This document shows, one piece after another, positions 1 through 5,904 of a DNA stretch of 6,591 bases (its first letter is position 1; the number at the start of each line of letters is the position of its first letter). The DNA comes from CAYGWP01 sp964353455 (GTDB lineage Bacteria; Planctomycetota; Phycisphaerae; FEN-1346), in the NCBI GenBank assembly GCA_964353455.1, contig CAYGWP010000585.1, positions 1-6,591 of the forward strand, read 5' to 3'. A program made the translations under genes and the position numbers. Under the pieces are notes generated by a model that saw only the letters and a list, made by a program, of their open reading frames with translations, was not told where the DNA came from and did not search any database.

Positions 1-28
1 GCGCGGTGGGTCGGGAGACCCACCGCGC
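1..28. repeat. 28-nt palindromic (REP-like) repeat, copy 1
   Basis: Two perfectly complementary 12-nt arms (1-12, reading GCGCGGTGGGTC, and 17-28) flank a 4-nt GGGA loop. A related element lies at 1443-1470 with the complementary loop TCCC, so it sits in the opposite orientation, and a third copy is cut by the right window edge at 6572-6591. Small size, perfect pairing, intergenic position and several copies fit a REP-like dispersed palindrome. It could also end transcription from an upstream gene outside the window, but no T-run follows it. Confidence 0.8.
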
Positions 29-48
29 AAAGGCCTAAGTAGGGCTTT
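29..48. repeat. Imperfect inverted repeat next to the hairpin, upstream of the propeller gene
   Basis: Nine-nucleotide arms AAAGGCCTA (29-37) and TAGGGCTTT (40-48) are complementary except for one G-G mismatch (33/44) around a 2-nt centre. As DNA this could be a dimeric protein-binding site about 100 bp upstream of the propeller start. It may equally be a decayed extension of the neighbouring hairpin repeat or chance. No function can be assigned. Confidence 0.3.
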
Positions 49-131
49 AGTGGTAATTGCGGATTGAAAGACAACGGCAACGGCAGTAGCCCGTATAAGA
101 GTGTGACCGCGAGCGGGGGAAGCAAGCATCT

Positions 132-137
132 AAGGAG
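132..137 (+). promoter_or_regulatory. Shine-Dalgarno site for the propeller gene
   Basis: AAGGAG lies 6 nt before the ATG at 144 and fixes the start of the propeller gene. It is the strongest ribosome-binding site in the window. A TATAAG hexamer at 94-99 could be a -10 box, but I found no convincing -35 at normal spacing, so the promoter is not called. Confidence 0.8.
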
Positions 138-143
138 TCAAGC

Positions 144-1415
144 ATGCGTCTTGTATTTGCAGTCGCCGCCATTGGCCTCACCATCATCGCGACCTCGCCC
201 CTCCCGGCCGCGCTCCGTCCGGCCGGCGGCGCGGCGAAGGCCCCCGCGGCCGCAGCCGAGGGCGAATGGCCCTGTTGGCTCGGCCCCAACCATGATGGCA
301 AGTCCACCGAGACGGGTCTCCTCAAGGAATGGCCCGCCGAGGGACCCAAACTTCTCTGGAAGGTCACCGACATCGGCCACGGGTACTCCGGCGCCACGGT
401 CTCCGGCGGGCTGGTGTATATCACCGGCGACACCGACGACCAGAAACTCGTCATCTTCGCCTTCGACCTTAGCGGCGCACCCAAGTGGAAACAGGTCCAC
501 GACGCCGCCTGGACCAAGAGCCAGCCCGGCGCGCGGGCCAGTTGCACCATCGACGGCGGCAACCTCTACCTGGAATCGGGCAACGGCGCGGTCGGCTGCT
601 ACGATGCCCGGACCGGCGCGCCGAAGTGGAAACGCGATATGAAGGAATTCGGCGGCAAGCCGCACGGCTGGGGGTACGCCGAGTCGGTTCTCATCCACGG
701 CGCCGGGGCCTTCATCACTCCGGGCGGCGCGAACTGCATCGTCGCACTCGACAAGACGACCGGCAAGACGGTCTGGACGAGCAAGGGTTTCTCCGCCCCG
801 CCCAACTACAGTTCCTGTCTGCCGGTCACGTTCGAGGGCGTGCCGCTGATCATCAACGGCACGGGCGGCGGGATCGTCTGCGTCGATGCCCGCACCGGCG
901 CCGTCCTGTGGTCCAACGATTTCTCCGCCAAGAACACCGCCAACTGCCCCACCCCCGCCTACTCCGACGGCTACGTCTTCTGGGCCAATGGGTACGGCAA
1001 GGGCGGCATCTGCATGAAGATGGCGCAGGCCGGCGGCAAGGTCACCGCCACCGAGGCATGGCGCACCGCCGACATGGTCTGCCACCACGGCGGATATATC
1101 ATCGACAATGGATATGTCTATGGCGACAACGGCGGCGGCGTGACGTGCCTGGAACTTCCGACCGGAAAGGTCATGTGGAAAGACAGGGCCGTCGGCAAAG
1201 GTTCCCTCTGCTGGGCCGACGGAATGCTGTACCTCTTCAGCGAACGCAGCGGCCAGGCGGCCCTCGCCACCTGCACCCCCCAAGGTATGCAGATCAAGGG
1301 CAAGGTCACCGTCCAGGGCACCGGCCCGTCATGGGCGCATCCCGTGATCGCCGGCGGCAGGCTGTATCTCAGGTACGACACCAACTTCTACTGCTTCGAC
1401 GTGAAGGGGAAGTAG
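144..1415 (+). CDS. Secreted PQQ-binding-like beta-propeller repeat protein
   Basis: This 423-residue protein should be exported. Residues 1 to about 31 form a signal peptide with a short basic start (MR), a hydrophobic core (about 3-18) and Ala-rich possible cleavage sites. The mature part opens with W-P-C-W-L-G-P-N-H-D-G (42-52), a variant of the W-x-x-W-R-G-P-x-R-D-G motif of planctomycete PQQ-like propellers. Blade-closing motifs of the x-D-x-x-T-G-x-x-x-W type recur: AFDLSGAPKW (about 106), CYDARTGAPKW (152), ALDKTTGKTVW (201), CVDARTGAVLW (246), CLELPTGKVMW (335) and a truncated CFDVKGK at the C-terminus. The region with HHGG, then KGSLCWADGMLYLFSE, then HPVIAGGRLYLR is also characteristic. 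The fold is well supported. The role is not: relatives include BamB-like scaffold proteins and quinoprotein-related proteins, and I see no evidence that this one binds PQQ or is an enzyme. It has about 13 cysteines, many for an exported protein. It appears monocistronic and converges on the hydrolase gene. Confidence 0.93.
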   Translation: MRLVFAVAAIGLTIIATSPLPAALRPAGGAAKAPAAAAEGEWPCWLGPNHDGKSTETGLLKEWPAEGPKLLWKVTDIGHGYSGATVSGGLVYITGDTDDQKLVIFAFDLSGAPKWKQVHDAAWTKSQPGARASCTIDGGNLYLESGNGAVGCYDARTGAPKWKRDMKEFGGKPHGWGYAESVLIHGAGAFITPGGANCIVALDKTTGKTVWTSKGFSAPPNYSSCLPVTFEGVPLIINGTGGGIVCVDARTGAVLWSNDFSAKNTANCPTPAYSDGYVFWANGYGKGGICMKMAQAGGKVTATEAWRTADMVCHHGGYIIDNGYVYGDNGGGVTCLELPTGKVMWKDRAVGKGSLCWADGMLYLFSERSGQAALATCTPQGMQIKGKVTVQGTGPSWAHPVIAGGRLYLRYDTNFYCFDVKGK

Positions 1416-1442
1416 CGGCCGGCCATTCACGGCAGTTGCTTT

Positions 1443-1470
1443 GCGCGGCGGGTCTCCCGACCCGTACGCG
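1443..1470. repeat. 28-nt palindromic (REP-like) repeat, copy 2 (opposite orientation)
   Basis: GCGCGGCGGGTC (1443-1454), loop TCCC (1455-1458), then a right arm (1459-1470) that pairs through GGGTC/GACCC and CGCG/CGCG, with a G-T wobble and one bulged A (1466). It matches the reverse complement of the copy at 1-28, with substitutions that partly spoil the right arm. It begins 27 nt after the propeller stop codon, where it could act as a transcript-end hairpin, although only TTT follows. Confidence 0.7.
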
Positions 1471-1489
1471 TTTGGCGTGGCGCTGTTCA

Positions 1490-1587
1490 CCCCTCTCCCC
1501 TTGTGGGAGAGGGGCGGGGGTGAGGGGTGGAGCAACGGCAAACCCCTCACCCGGCCTTCGGCCACCCTCTCCCGCAAGGGGAGAGGG
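1490..1587. repeat. Compound inverted repeat of two CT/AG-rich hairpin units
   Basis: The left unit (1490-1527) contains a hairpin with 10-bp arms CCCCTCTCCC/GGGAGAGGGG and ends in GGGTGAGGGG. The right unit (1543-1587) begins with CCCCTCACCC, carries a small GGCC-TTC-GGCC hairpin (1553-1563), and ends with a 9-bp hairpin CCCTCTCCC/GGGAGAGGG. The right unit is an inverted, slightly longer version of the left, so the whole block can fold either as two hairpins or as one long stem. Similar CT/AG-rich palindromes are common intergenic repeats in GC-rich bacteria. Lying between convergent genes, it may serve as a two-way terminator or barrier, which is inference. Confidence 0.75.
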
Positions 1588-1614
1588 TTAACGGCATGGG
1601 GCGCTAGACACGTA

Positions 1615-1631
1615 CCCCCGATCCGCCGCGC
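1615..1631. repeat. Possible decayed half-copy of the 28-nt repeat
   Basis: The 17 nt ending in GATCCGCCGCGC match the right half of the 28-nt repeat (GACCCRCCGCGC with preceding CTCCC) at about 15 of 17 positions. The left half is not recognisable. It lies 16 nt beyond the hydrolase stop codon, in the same convergent spacer as copy 2. The match is short and in GC-rich DNA, so chance is possible. Confidence 0.3.
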
Positions 1632-1647
1632 AGCATTTCCGGGAAGG

Positions 1648-4221
1648 TCACTGCGGCGAGCGCTCGATCCGGACCGCAAAGTTCGTGGCGTCGTAGCCGG
1701 TGTCGGCGCCCGGACCCGGCGTGATGGCGAAATCGACGAGCGACCCCTGCTTGACGGTTATGACGGTCTCGTAGTCAAGCGACGGTGGATTGTCGGGCCC
1801 GCCCACCATCTTCTCGAAGACGACGGTTCCGTCCACGAGGATGACGGCCTTGGTGCCGTCGCCCTTCTTGTCGGGCCGCGAGACCTTGCCGCTGATCTTC
1901 AGTCGCCCCGCCGCGCCGGACTGCCAGCGGCGCACCGCCCAGACGGGCCTCCCGTCGGCCACCTCGGGGTGCCCGTTGTCGCGGCCGAGTTTCAGGTACT
2001 TCTGCGGCCCCGTCCAGACGTAGCCCCACACCGTCTCGCTGTACTTAAGCATCTGGAAATCATCATCCGTGTATGGGCCGGACGGCGCCGCCCCGTCGCC
2101 CTTGCCCTTGCCCGTGCCATCATAGTAACCGTAGAACCAGCCGGCCTTGCCCTGCTCGTTGGAGTAGTCCTCGGCGGAATCGGCGATGATCGGGCTGGGC
2201 GGCTGGCTGATGTCCGTCACCGCGCCCTTGATATAGACCGGCGTGTCGGTAAGCGCCAGAGGCGCGCCAGCGGCGGGCGCCTCCAGACGCTCCTCGCCGC
2301 CCATCATGTCGATGGCCATCAGCGGCCCTGCGGCCTTCAGCGTAACGGTGGTTGGCAGCACTGCCCAGCAGATGCGGATTTCGTCGCCGCCCTTCTTGAA
2401 GAGGTAGATTCGGGTCCAGCGGTCGGTCGGCTCGCGGCGGATGAACTCCGCGCCGTACAGTTGGCGGATCAGATTCGCGTACGCCACGTACGGCGGCGCG
2501 ACGGCGTATCGGCCCCACGGGTCCTTGTCGTCCCGCACGAGGCCCATCGTCTTGAAGTTCTGGTAATCGCGCATCAGGTACCAGTAGATCCGCTCGACGC
2601 GCTCGCTTAAGAGAAGCGTGTACATGCGAACCAGGTACTTGGCCACGTTCGTCCGCCCGTCTTCGCCGTGGTCGTAGCGGCCGGTCTCGGTCACCCAGAT
2701 GGGCTTGAGGACCCCATTGTTGTACTTCTTGATGAGGTCCTTCAGTTCCGCAAGTTCCGTATCGACGCCCTCTGGCGCGCCGCGGTACGGATGTATGACC
2801 ACGGCATCCATGTAATCGAGTCCGCCGTTCCTAAAGATCCCCTCGAACCACGGCAGCGGCATGAGCACCGCCGCGCCGCCGATGACCTTCACGTCGGGCC
2901 GCTTCTCGCGGATTGCCTCGAATGCATACTTAAGCATCTGTGCATAGAACTTCGGCCGGTCCTCCTTCGCGGGACCCTTGCACCACGTGCCGTTGTACTC
3001 GTTCCATATCTCCAGCCACTGGATCTGCGGGCCGTACTTCTGGATGATCGCCTGGCCGTAGCGACCGTACGCCTTGCACCCCTCCGGCGTGTACGGAGTC
3101 AGGCCCTCGTCATAGAGTTTGTTGGCGAAGGTCATCGGAATGAGCGGCTCGATGTGGAACTTGGCCGCCTCGGCCATGTACGCCTGCATCCGGTCGGGGA
3201 AGACAAACTCGCCCTGCTTCTTCTCGACCTGCGCCCAGTACTGCTCATCGCGGATGGTCACGATGCCCGCCTTCGCGATGAGCGGCATGATGTCGAGGTC
3301 CCAGCCCTGCGCGAAGTGGGTCATCACGCCGAAGGGCGACCCGTGCATCGCCGCAACGTTGACGGGCGTGATGACGGCAAAGGAGGTTTTGCCCTCCGCC
3401 GCCCGCGCGCCGCCCTTCTCCACCACGAGGTCGATCTCGAAGTAGCCGGGCCGCTTCATGCCCGGCTCGATGACCGCGCGGCCGTCCTTCGGGGTCACGG
3501 CGCCCTCGGCCACCTTCGCGTGCCGGAAGTCTGTGACGGTCCACGCGATGCGGTCGCCGCCGCTTCGGACCGGAATCTGCACCGTCTCAGTCGAGAGGAA
3601 GATGTTGCCCAGTCGCGCCTGGTCCTCCATCTGGAGGTCGGGAACGTACGGCTTCGGGTCAATCGTCGCCTCGACGCCGTCGATCCAGAGCGTGCCCTGG
3701 GTCTTGGGGGCGACGTTGCCCTTCTCGAAGATGAACGAGATGCTCTTGGCGGGCCAATGGAACCTGCCGTCGGCCGCCCCGCCGAACTTCTCGTACCCCT
3801 GGCCGCTATCGAATGTACTAATCGTGATGAGATGCCACTGGCCGTCGGGCGGAAACGTGGGCCGCTGCTGGTGGTTCTGCCCCGTAAAGTCCACGAGGCG
3901 GAACGTCAGGCCCTTGGCGTCGCCGGAGCGGACGTGGAACCGCAACTGCTTGATTTCATTGGCAAACTCAAGCGGCTTCGTGGCCGTGATCCACGGGCCG
4001 GCCTTGGCGAAATCGGCCTCCATTTTCGCCGCGGCCTTCCCGACCTTGGCCTCCGCGGCATCGCGCGCCATCTTGCCCTTGAAGCCGTCGAGGTCCTTCT
4101 CGAAATCGGCGATCACGACGGTCGTTGCGGCTTCAGCCGCAGGGGCGGCCGGCGCGGCAACCATACCGCCCGCAATCGCCAGGAGCACCATGGCCGAGAG
4201 CACGGCCAATCTTATGGACAT
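1648..4221 (-). CDS. Secreted multi-domain glycoside hydrolase, clan GH-A-like (GH39/PslG-like)
   Basis: This 857-residue exported enzyme is predicted to cleave glycosidic bonds in a polysaccharide; the substrate is unknown. Residues 1 to about 31 are a signal peptide (hydrophobic core 5-23, then Ala/Pro-rich with an A-E-A site). Residues 35-190 look like a carbohydrate-binding-type beta-sandwich, with D-F-E at 39-41 and a closing LWIDGVEA strand. About 192-285 is a beta-rich linker domain. A TIM-barrel follows from about 292, opening with GVMTH (298-302). It carries WLEIWNEYN with likely acid/base E408 after strand 4, H477 in VVIHPYRG, and likely nucleophile E512 in WVTETG. The 104-residue spacing of the two glutamates suits a retaining clan GH-A enzyme. 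A small beta domain (about 590-665) and a C-terminal beta-sandwich (about 675-857) with WFYGYYDG (695-702) and AVRRW (762-766) follow. A GTG at 4239 is in frame, but the ATG at 4221 is preferred because of its ribosome-binding site and signal-peptide start. The exact GH family is uncertain. Confidence 0.88.
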   Translation of the reverse strand: MSIRLAVLSAMVLLAIAGGMVAAPAAPAAEAATTVVIADFEKDLDGFKGKMARDAAEAKVGKAAAKMEADFAKAGPWITATKPLEFANEIKQLRFHVRSGDAKGLTFRLVDFTGQNHQQRPTFPPDGQWHLITISTFDSGQGYEKFGGAADGRFHWPAKSISFIFEKGNVAPKTQGTLWIDGVEATIDPKPYVPDLQMEDQARLGNIFLSTETVQIPVRSGGDRIAWTVTDFRHAKVAEGAVTPKDGRAVIEPGMKRPGYFEIDLVVEKGGARAAEGKTSFAVITPVNVAAMHGSPFGVMTHFAQGWDLDIMPLIAKAGIVTIRDEQYWAQVEKKQGEFVFPDRMQAYMAEAAKFHIEPLIPMTFANKLYDEGLTPYTPEGCKAYGRYGQAIIQKYGPQIQWLEIWNEYNGTWCKGPAKEDRPKFYAQMLKYAFEAIREKRPDVKVIGGAAVLMPLPWFEGIFRNGGLDYMDAVVIHPYRGAPEGVDTELAELKDLIKKYNNGVLKPIWVTETGRYDHGEDGRTNVAKYLVRMYTLLLSERVERIYWYLMRDYQNFKTMGLVRDDKDPWGRYAVAPPYVAYANLIRQLYGAEFIRREPTDRWTRIYLFKKGGDEIRICWAVLPTTVTLKAAGPLMAIDMMGGEERLEAPAAGAPLALTDTPVYIKGAVTDISQPPSPIIADSAEDYSNEQGKAGWFYGYYDGTGKGKGDGAAPSGPYTDDDFQMLKYSETVWGYVWTGPQKYLKLGRDNGHPEVADGRPVWAVRRWQSGAAGRLKISGKVSRPDKKGDGTKAVILVDGTVVFEKMVGGPDNPPSLDYETVITVKQGSLVDFAITPGPGADTGYDATNFAVRIERSPQ

Positions 4222-4228
4222 GCGTCTT

Positions 4229-4234
4229 CTCCCT
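4229..4234 (-). promoter_or_regulatory. Shine-Dalgarno site for the hydrolase gene
   Basis: Read on the minus strand, AGGGAG lies 7 nt before the ATG at 4221 and only 1 nt past the exporter's TGA (4238-4236). This decides between the ATG at 4221 and the in-frame GTG at 4239. The ribosome-binding site directly abutting the upstream stop codon suggests that translation of the two genes is coupled. Confidence 0.7.
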
Positions 4235-4235
4235 G

Positions 4236-5681
4236 TCACGCCGGCGGCAGGACGCCCGCTTCGCTCGTCACGATAGGCACGGCGGGCGTTTCAACAACCG
4301 CCATGCTCCGCCACTTGCCGCCAAGGAACCGGCCCCACATAAGCAGGCCCAGCAGGATTATATAGCCGGAGGCGACGCTCCATACGCCCAGACTGCCCCA
4401 CTCGGGGAACAGGTGGGCCGCGAGGATCGACCCGCCGAGGCCCAGCCCGTAGGCAAGCGTCAACTGCACGGCGCCCGGCCAGAGCGTGTCGCCCGCCCCG
4501 CGCAGGGCGCCGATGAAGATCACGCTTAACGCATCACACGCCTGGCATATCAAGAGAAAGATGAACACCTGCGTCGCGGCAACCTGCACGGCGGGGTCGC
4601 CGGTCTCGTTGAACATGCGCACCAGGTCCTCGCGGAAAATCCACATCACTATGCCGCAGGTCACCATGTACAATTCCACAAGGATGAGGGCGGCGTGCGC
4701 CCTGTGCCAGGCCAGGCGCGGCCGGCCTGCCCCGCAGTATCGGCCGACGATCGCCGTCGCGGCGTTGCCCACCCCGATTGCCGGCATGAAGCAGAACTGC
4801 CAGTAACTGAAGAGGATCGCCCCCGCCGCCAGGGCGACCAGGCCGAACTTGCCGATGACGTACGCCATGAAAAGGGCCCACATCAGCACGTCGCCCATGA
4901 ACATCGCCCCGGCCGGCGTCCCGATGCGCAAAAGGTCCAGCATCGCCGGCCAAGAGAGCCGCCATTGCCGCCTGACTTGGAACTGGCGGGCGCACCGGCC
5001 GCAGACAAAGTAGAGCACCAGCACGAGCGTCTGGACCGCCGAGCCGATGAGGCTCCCGACGCCCGCCCCGACGAGGCCGAGTTGCGGGCACCCGAGTTTG
5101 CCGAAGATCAGGATGTACGCGGCCACGAAGTTCGCCGCGTTCCCCGCCACGCCCGCGATCAGGGGTATCCCCGGCCGGTGGATGCCGAGAAAAAAGTTCG
5201 TGATGGCGTTCGAGGACAGGGCAAGGACCGCGCCGCCCGTCAGTATCTGGAAGTACCTCGTCTCCAGGTCAAGCACCGCCTCCTCGTGCGGAAAGAGGTT
5301 GAACAGGTGCCGCGCCCAGATAATCGGAATGGCGAACACGGCCGCGGCGATCCACGACAGCCACAGGCCCTGCCATCCGTAGAGAGCCGCCTTCTCCGGC
5401 CGCCCCGCCCCGAGGTTCTGCGACGCGAACGTGCTGACGCACCCCAGTATGCCCATGACCAGGCTGAGAGGCACGAACGACCACAGGCCGCCGATCGACT
5501 GGGCCGAGAGCGATTCCGGGTTCACCATCGAGACCATCAGCCGGTCAACGAACTGCATGATGCTGAAACTGACTGTGCTGAGGACCGCCGGGATCGAGAA
5601 CCGGACGACCTCGCCCATGCCCCACCAGCGGGCAGGGTCGGCCTGGAGGGTGTCGATGGACTGTTCTTGCACGGATGCCAT
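4236..5681 (-). CDS. MATE-family multidrug/small-molecule exporter
   Basis: This 481-residue inner-membrane protein is expected to export organic cations or other small molecules in exchange for Na+ or H+. About twelve hydrophobic segments are visible, the first near residues 25-45 (FSIPAVLSTVSFS...), arranged as two related halves. Family marks are QNLGAGRPEKA (from 88), its counterpart in the second half GRYCGAGRPRLA (from 313), and GALRGAGDT (391-399), a typical MATE signature; length is normal for the family. The frame is open upstream to 5786, but that stretch reads through a palindromic repeat and gives a non-family, Arg/Ala-rich N-terminus. The ATG at 5681 is therefore chosen, although only a weak purine-rich stretch precedes it. 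It is the upstream member of a pair with the secreted hydrolase, and its substrate cannot be told. A subfamily (NorM or DinF) is not assigned. Confidence 0.92.
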   Translation of the reverse strand: MASVQEQSIDTLQADPARWWGMGEVVRFSIPAVLSTVSFSIMQFVDRLMVSMVNPESLSAQSIGGLWSFVPLSLVMGILGCVSTFASQNLGAGRPEKAALYGWQGLWLSWIAAAVFAIPIIWARHLFNLFPHEEAVLDLETRYFQILTGGAVLALSSNAITNFFLGIHRPGIPLIAGVAGNAANFVAAYILIFGKLGCPQLGLVGAGVGSLIGSAVQTLVLVLYFVCGRCARQFQVRRQWRLSWPAMLDLLRIGTPAGAMFMGDVLMWALFMAYVIGKFGLVALAAGAILFSYWQFCFMPAIGVGNAATAIVGRYCGAGRPRLAWHRAHAALILVELYMVTCGIVMWIFREDLVRMFNETGDPAVQVAATQVFIFLLICQACDALSVIFIGALRGAGDTLWPGAVQLTLAYGLGLGGSILAAHLFPEWGSLGVWSVASGYIILLGLLMWGRFLGGKWRSMAVVETPAVPIVTSEAGVLPPA

Positions 5682-5717
5682 GTTGCTCGCTCGCGGTCCG
5701 CTTTTGCGGGTCGGGCC

Positions 5718-5747
5718 AGTATAGCGCCGCGCAAGCGCGGCGGCTAA
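5718..5747 (-). promoter_or_regulatory. Candidate promoter for the exporter-hydrolase operon
   Basis: On the minus strand, TATACT (5723-5718) is a good -10 box. With 18-nt spacing, TTAGCC (5747-5742) could be a poor -35. The -35 and the spacer fall inside a copy of the 24-nt palindromic repeat, so this repeat would supply half of the promoter. Transcription would start near 5710, leaving a leader of about 30 nt. This rests on pattern matching alone. Confidence 0.35.
5724..5747. repeat. 24-nt palindromic direct repeat, copy 1
   Basis: The unit is identical over 24 nt to 5776-5799. Its core GCCGCGCAAGCGCGGC is a perfect palindrome with 7-nt arms around AA, and it ends in GGCTAA. It lies between the divergent exporter and ribE genes, ending 43 nt upstream of the exporter ATG. 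It resembles short dispersed intergenic repeats rather than an IS end, since no transposase or target duplication is visible. Confidence 0.8.
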
Positions 5748-5775
5748 CCAAAATCCACAACCCGGCTGCAAACAC

Positions 5776-5799
5776 GCGCCGCGCAAGCGCGGCGGCTAA
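5776..5799. repeat. 24-nt palindromic direct repeat, copy 2
   Basis: This is an exact second copy of the unit at 5724-5747, in the same orientation with start-to-start spacing of 52 bp. The 28 bp between the copies (5748-5775) show no recognisable feature. Confidence 0.8.
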
Positions 5800-5815
5800 A
5801 TATGTTTTGATTCCC

Positions 5816-5855
5816 TTCGTGCCTACGTGCCTCCGTGCCTTCGTCCCTTCGTGCC
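5816..5855. repeat. Five tandem 8-bp units (TTCGTGCC consensus)
   Basis: Five consecutive octamers read TTCGTGCC, TACGTGCC, TCCGTGCC, TTCGTCCC and TTCGTGCC, each with at most one change from the consensus. The complementary strand reads as runs of GGCACGAA, whose conceptual translation gives a low-complexity K-A-R-R-H-E-G-T-type peptide known from spurious ORFs. It is non-coding here and lies 50-90 nt upstream of the ribE start. The role is unknown; tandem octamers can change copy number by slippage. Confidence 0.8.
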
Positions 5856-5866
5856 TTGCTTTTTGG

Positions 5867-5895
5867 TTGCCGCCCGCCCGGCCGCCCCTTACGAT
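5867..5895 (+). promoter_or_regulatory. Candidate ribE promoter giving a near-leaderless transcript
   Basis: TTGCCG (5867-5872) and TACGAT (5890-5895) match the -35 and -10 consensus at 4 of 6 positions each, with an ideal 17-nt spacer. A start about 7 nt after the -10 would fall at 5902-5903, just before the ATG at 5905. That would explain why no clear Shine-Dalgarno precedes ribE. The call is tentative. Confidence 0.35.
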
Positions 5896-5904
5896 GGACT
5901 TATC

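Noticed and set aside
138..1283. Minus-strand open frame (381 codons) opposite the propeller gene
   Set aside because: It runs antisense to a gene with clear repeat motifs and a strong ribosome-binding site. The product is compositionally biased and resembles no family I know.
1416..1470. Classical rho-independent terminator for the propeller gene
   Set aside because: A hairpin is present at 1443-1470, but it is followed only by TTT and then GGCG, without a proper T-tract, so it is listed as a repeat rather than a terminator.
1443..1587. Short CRISPR-like array
   Set aside because: The repeats are palindromes of different families, with no constant repeat-spacer periodicity and no cas genes nearby.
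1441..2610. Plus-strand open frame spanning the convergent spacer and the 3' part of the hydrolase
   Set aside because: Its first part translates the palindromic repeats and the rest is antisense to the hydrolase, so there is no coding support.
2042..2940. A 14-nt identical stretch (TACTTAAGCATCTG) at 2042-2055 and 2927-2940 inside the hydrolase gene
   Set aside because: Both encode the pentapeptide QMLKY in frame in unrelated domains. There are only two copies and no extended similarity, so coincidence is likely.
2668..4365. Long plus-strand open frame (565 codons) opposite the hydrolase gene
   Set aside because: It is an antisense shadow typical of GC-rich DNA: the product is Arg/Leu/Asp-rich low-complexity sequence with no recognisable family, while the opposite strand has clear catalytic motifs and a signal peptide.
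5748..5904. FMN riboswitch upstream of ribE
   Set aside because: The conserved RFN-element segments are not present, and most of the space is occupied by repeats.
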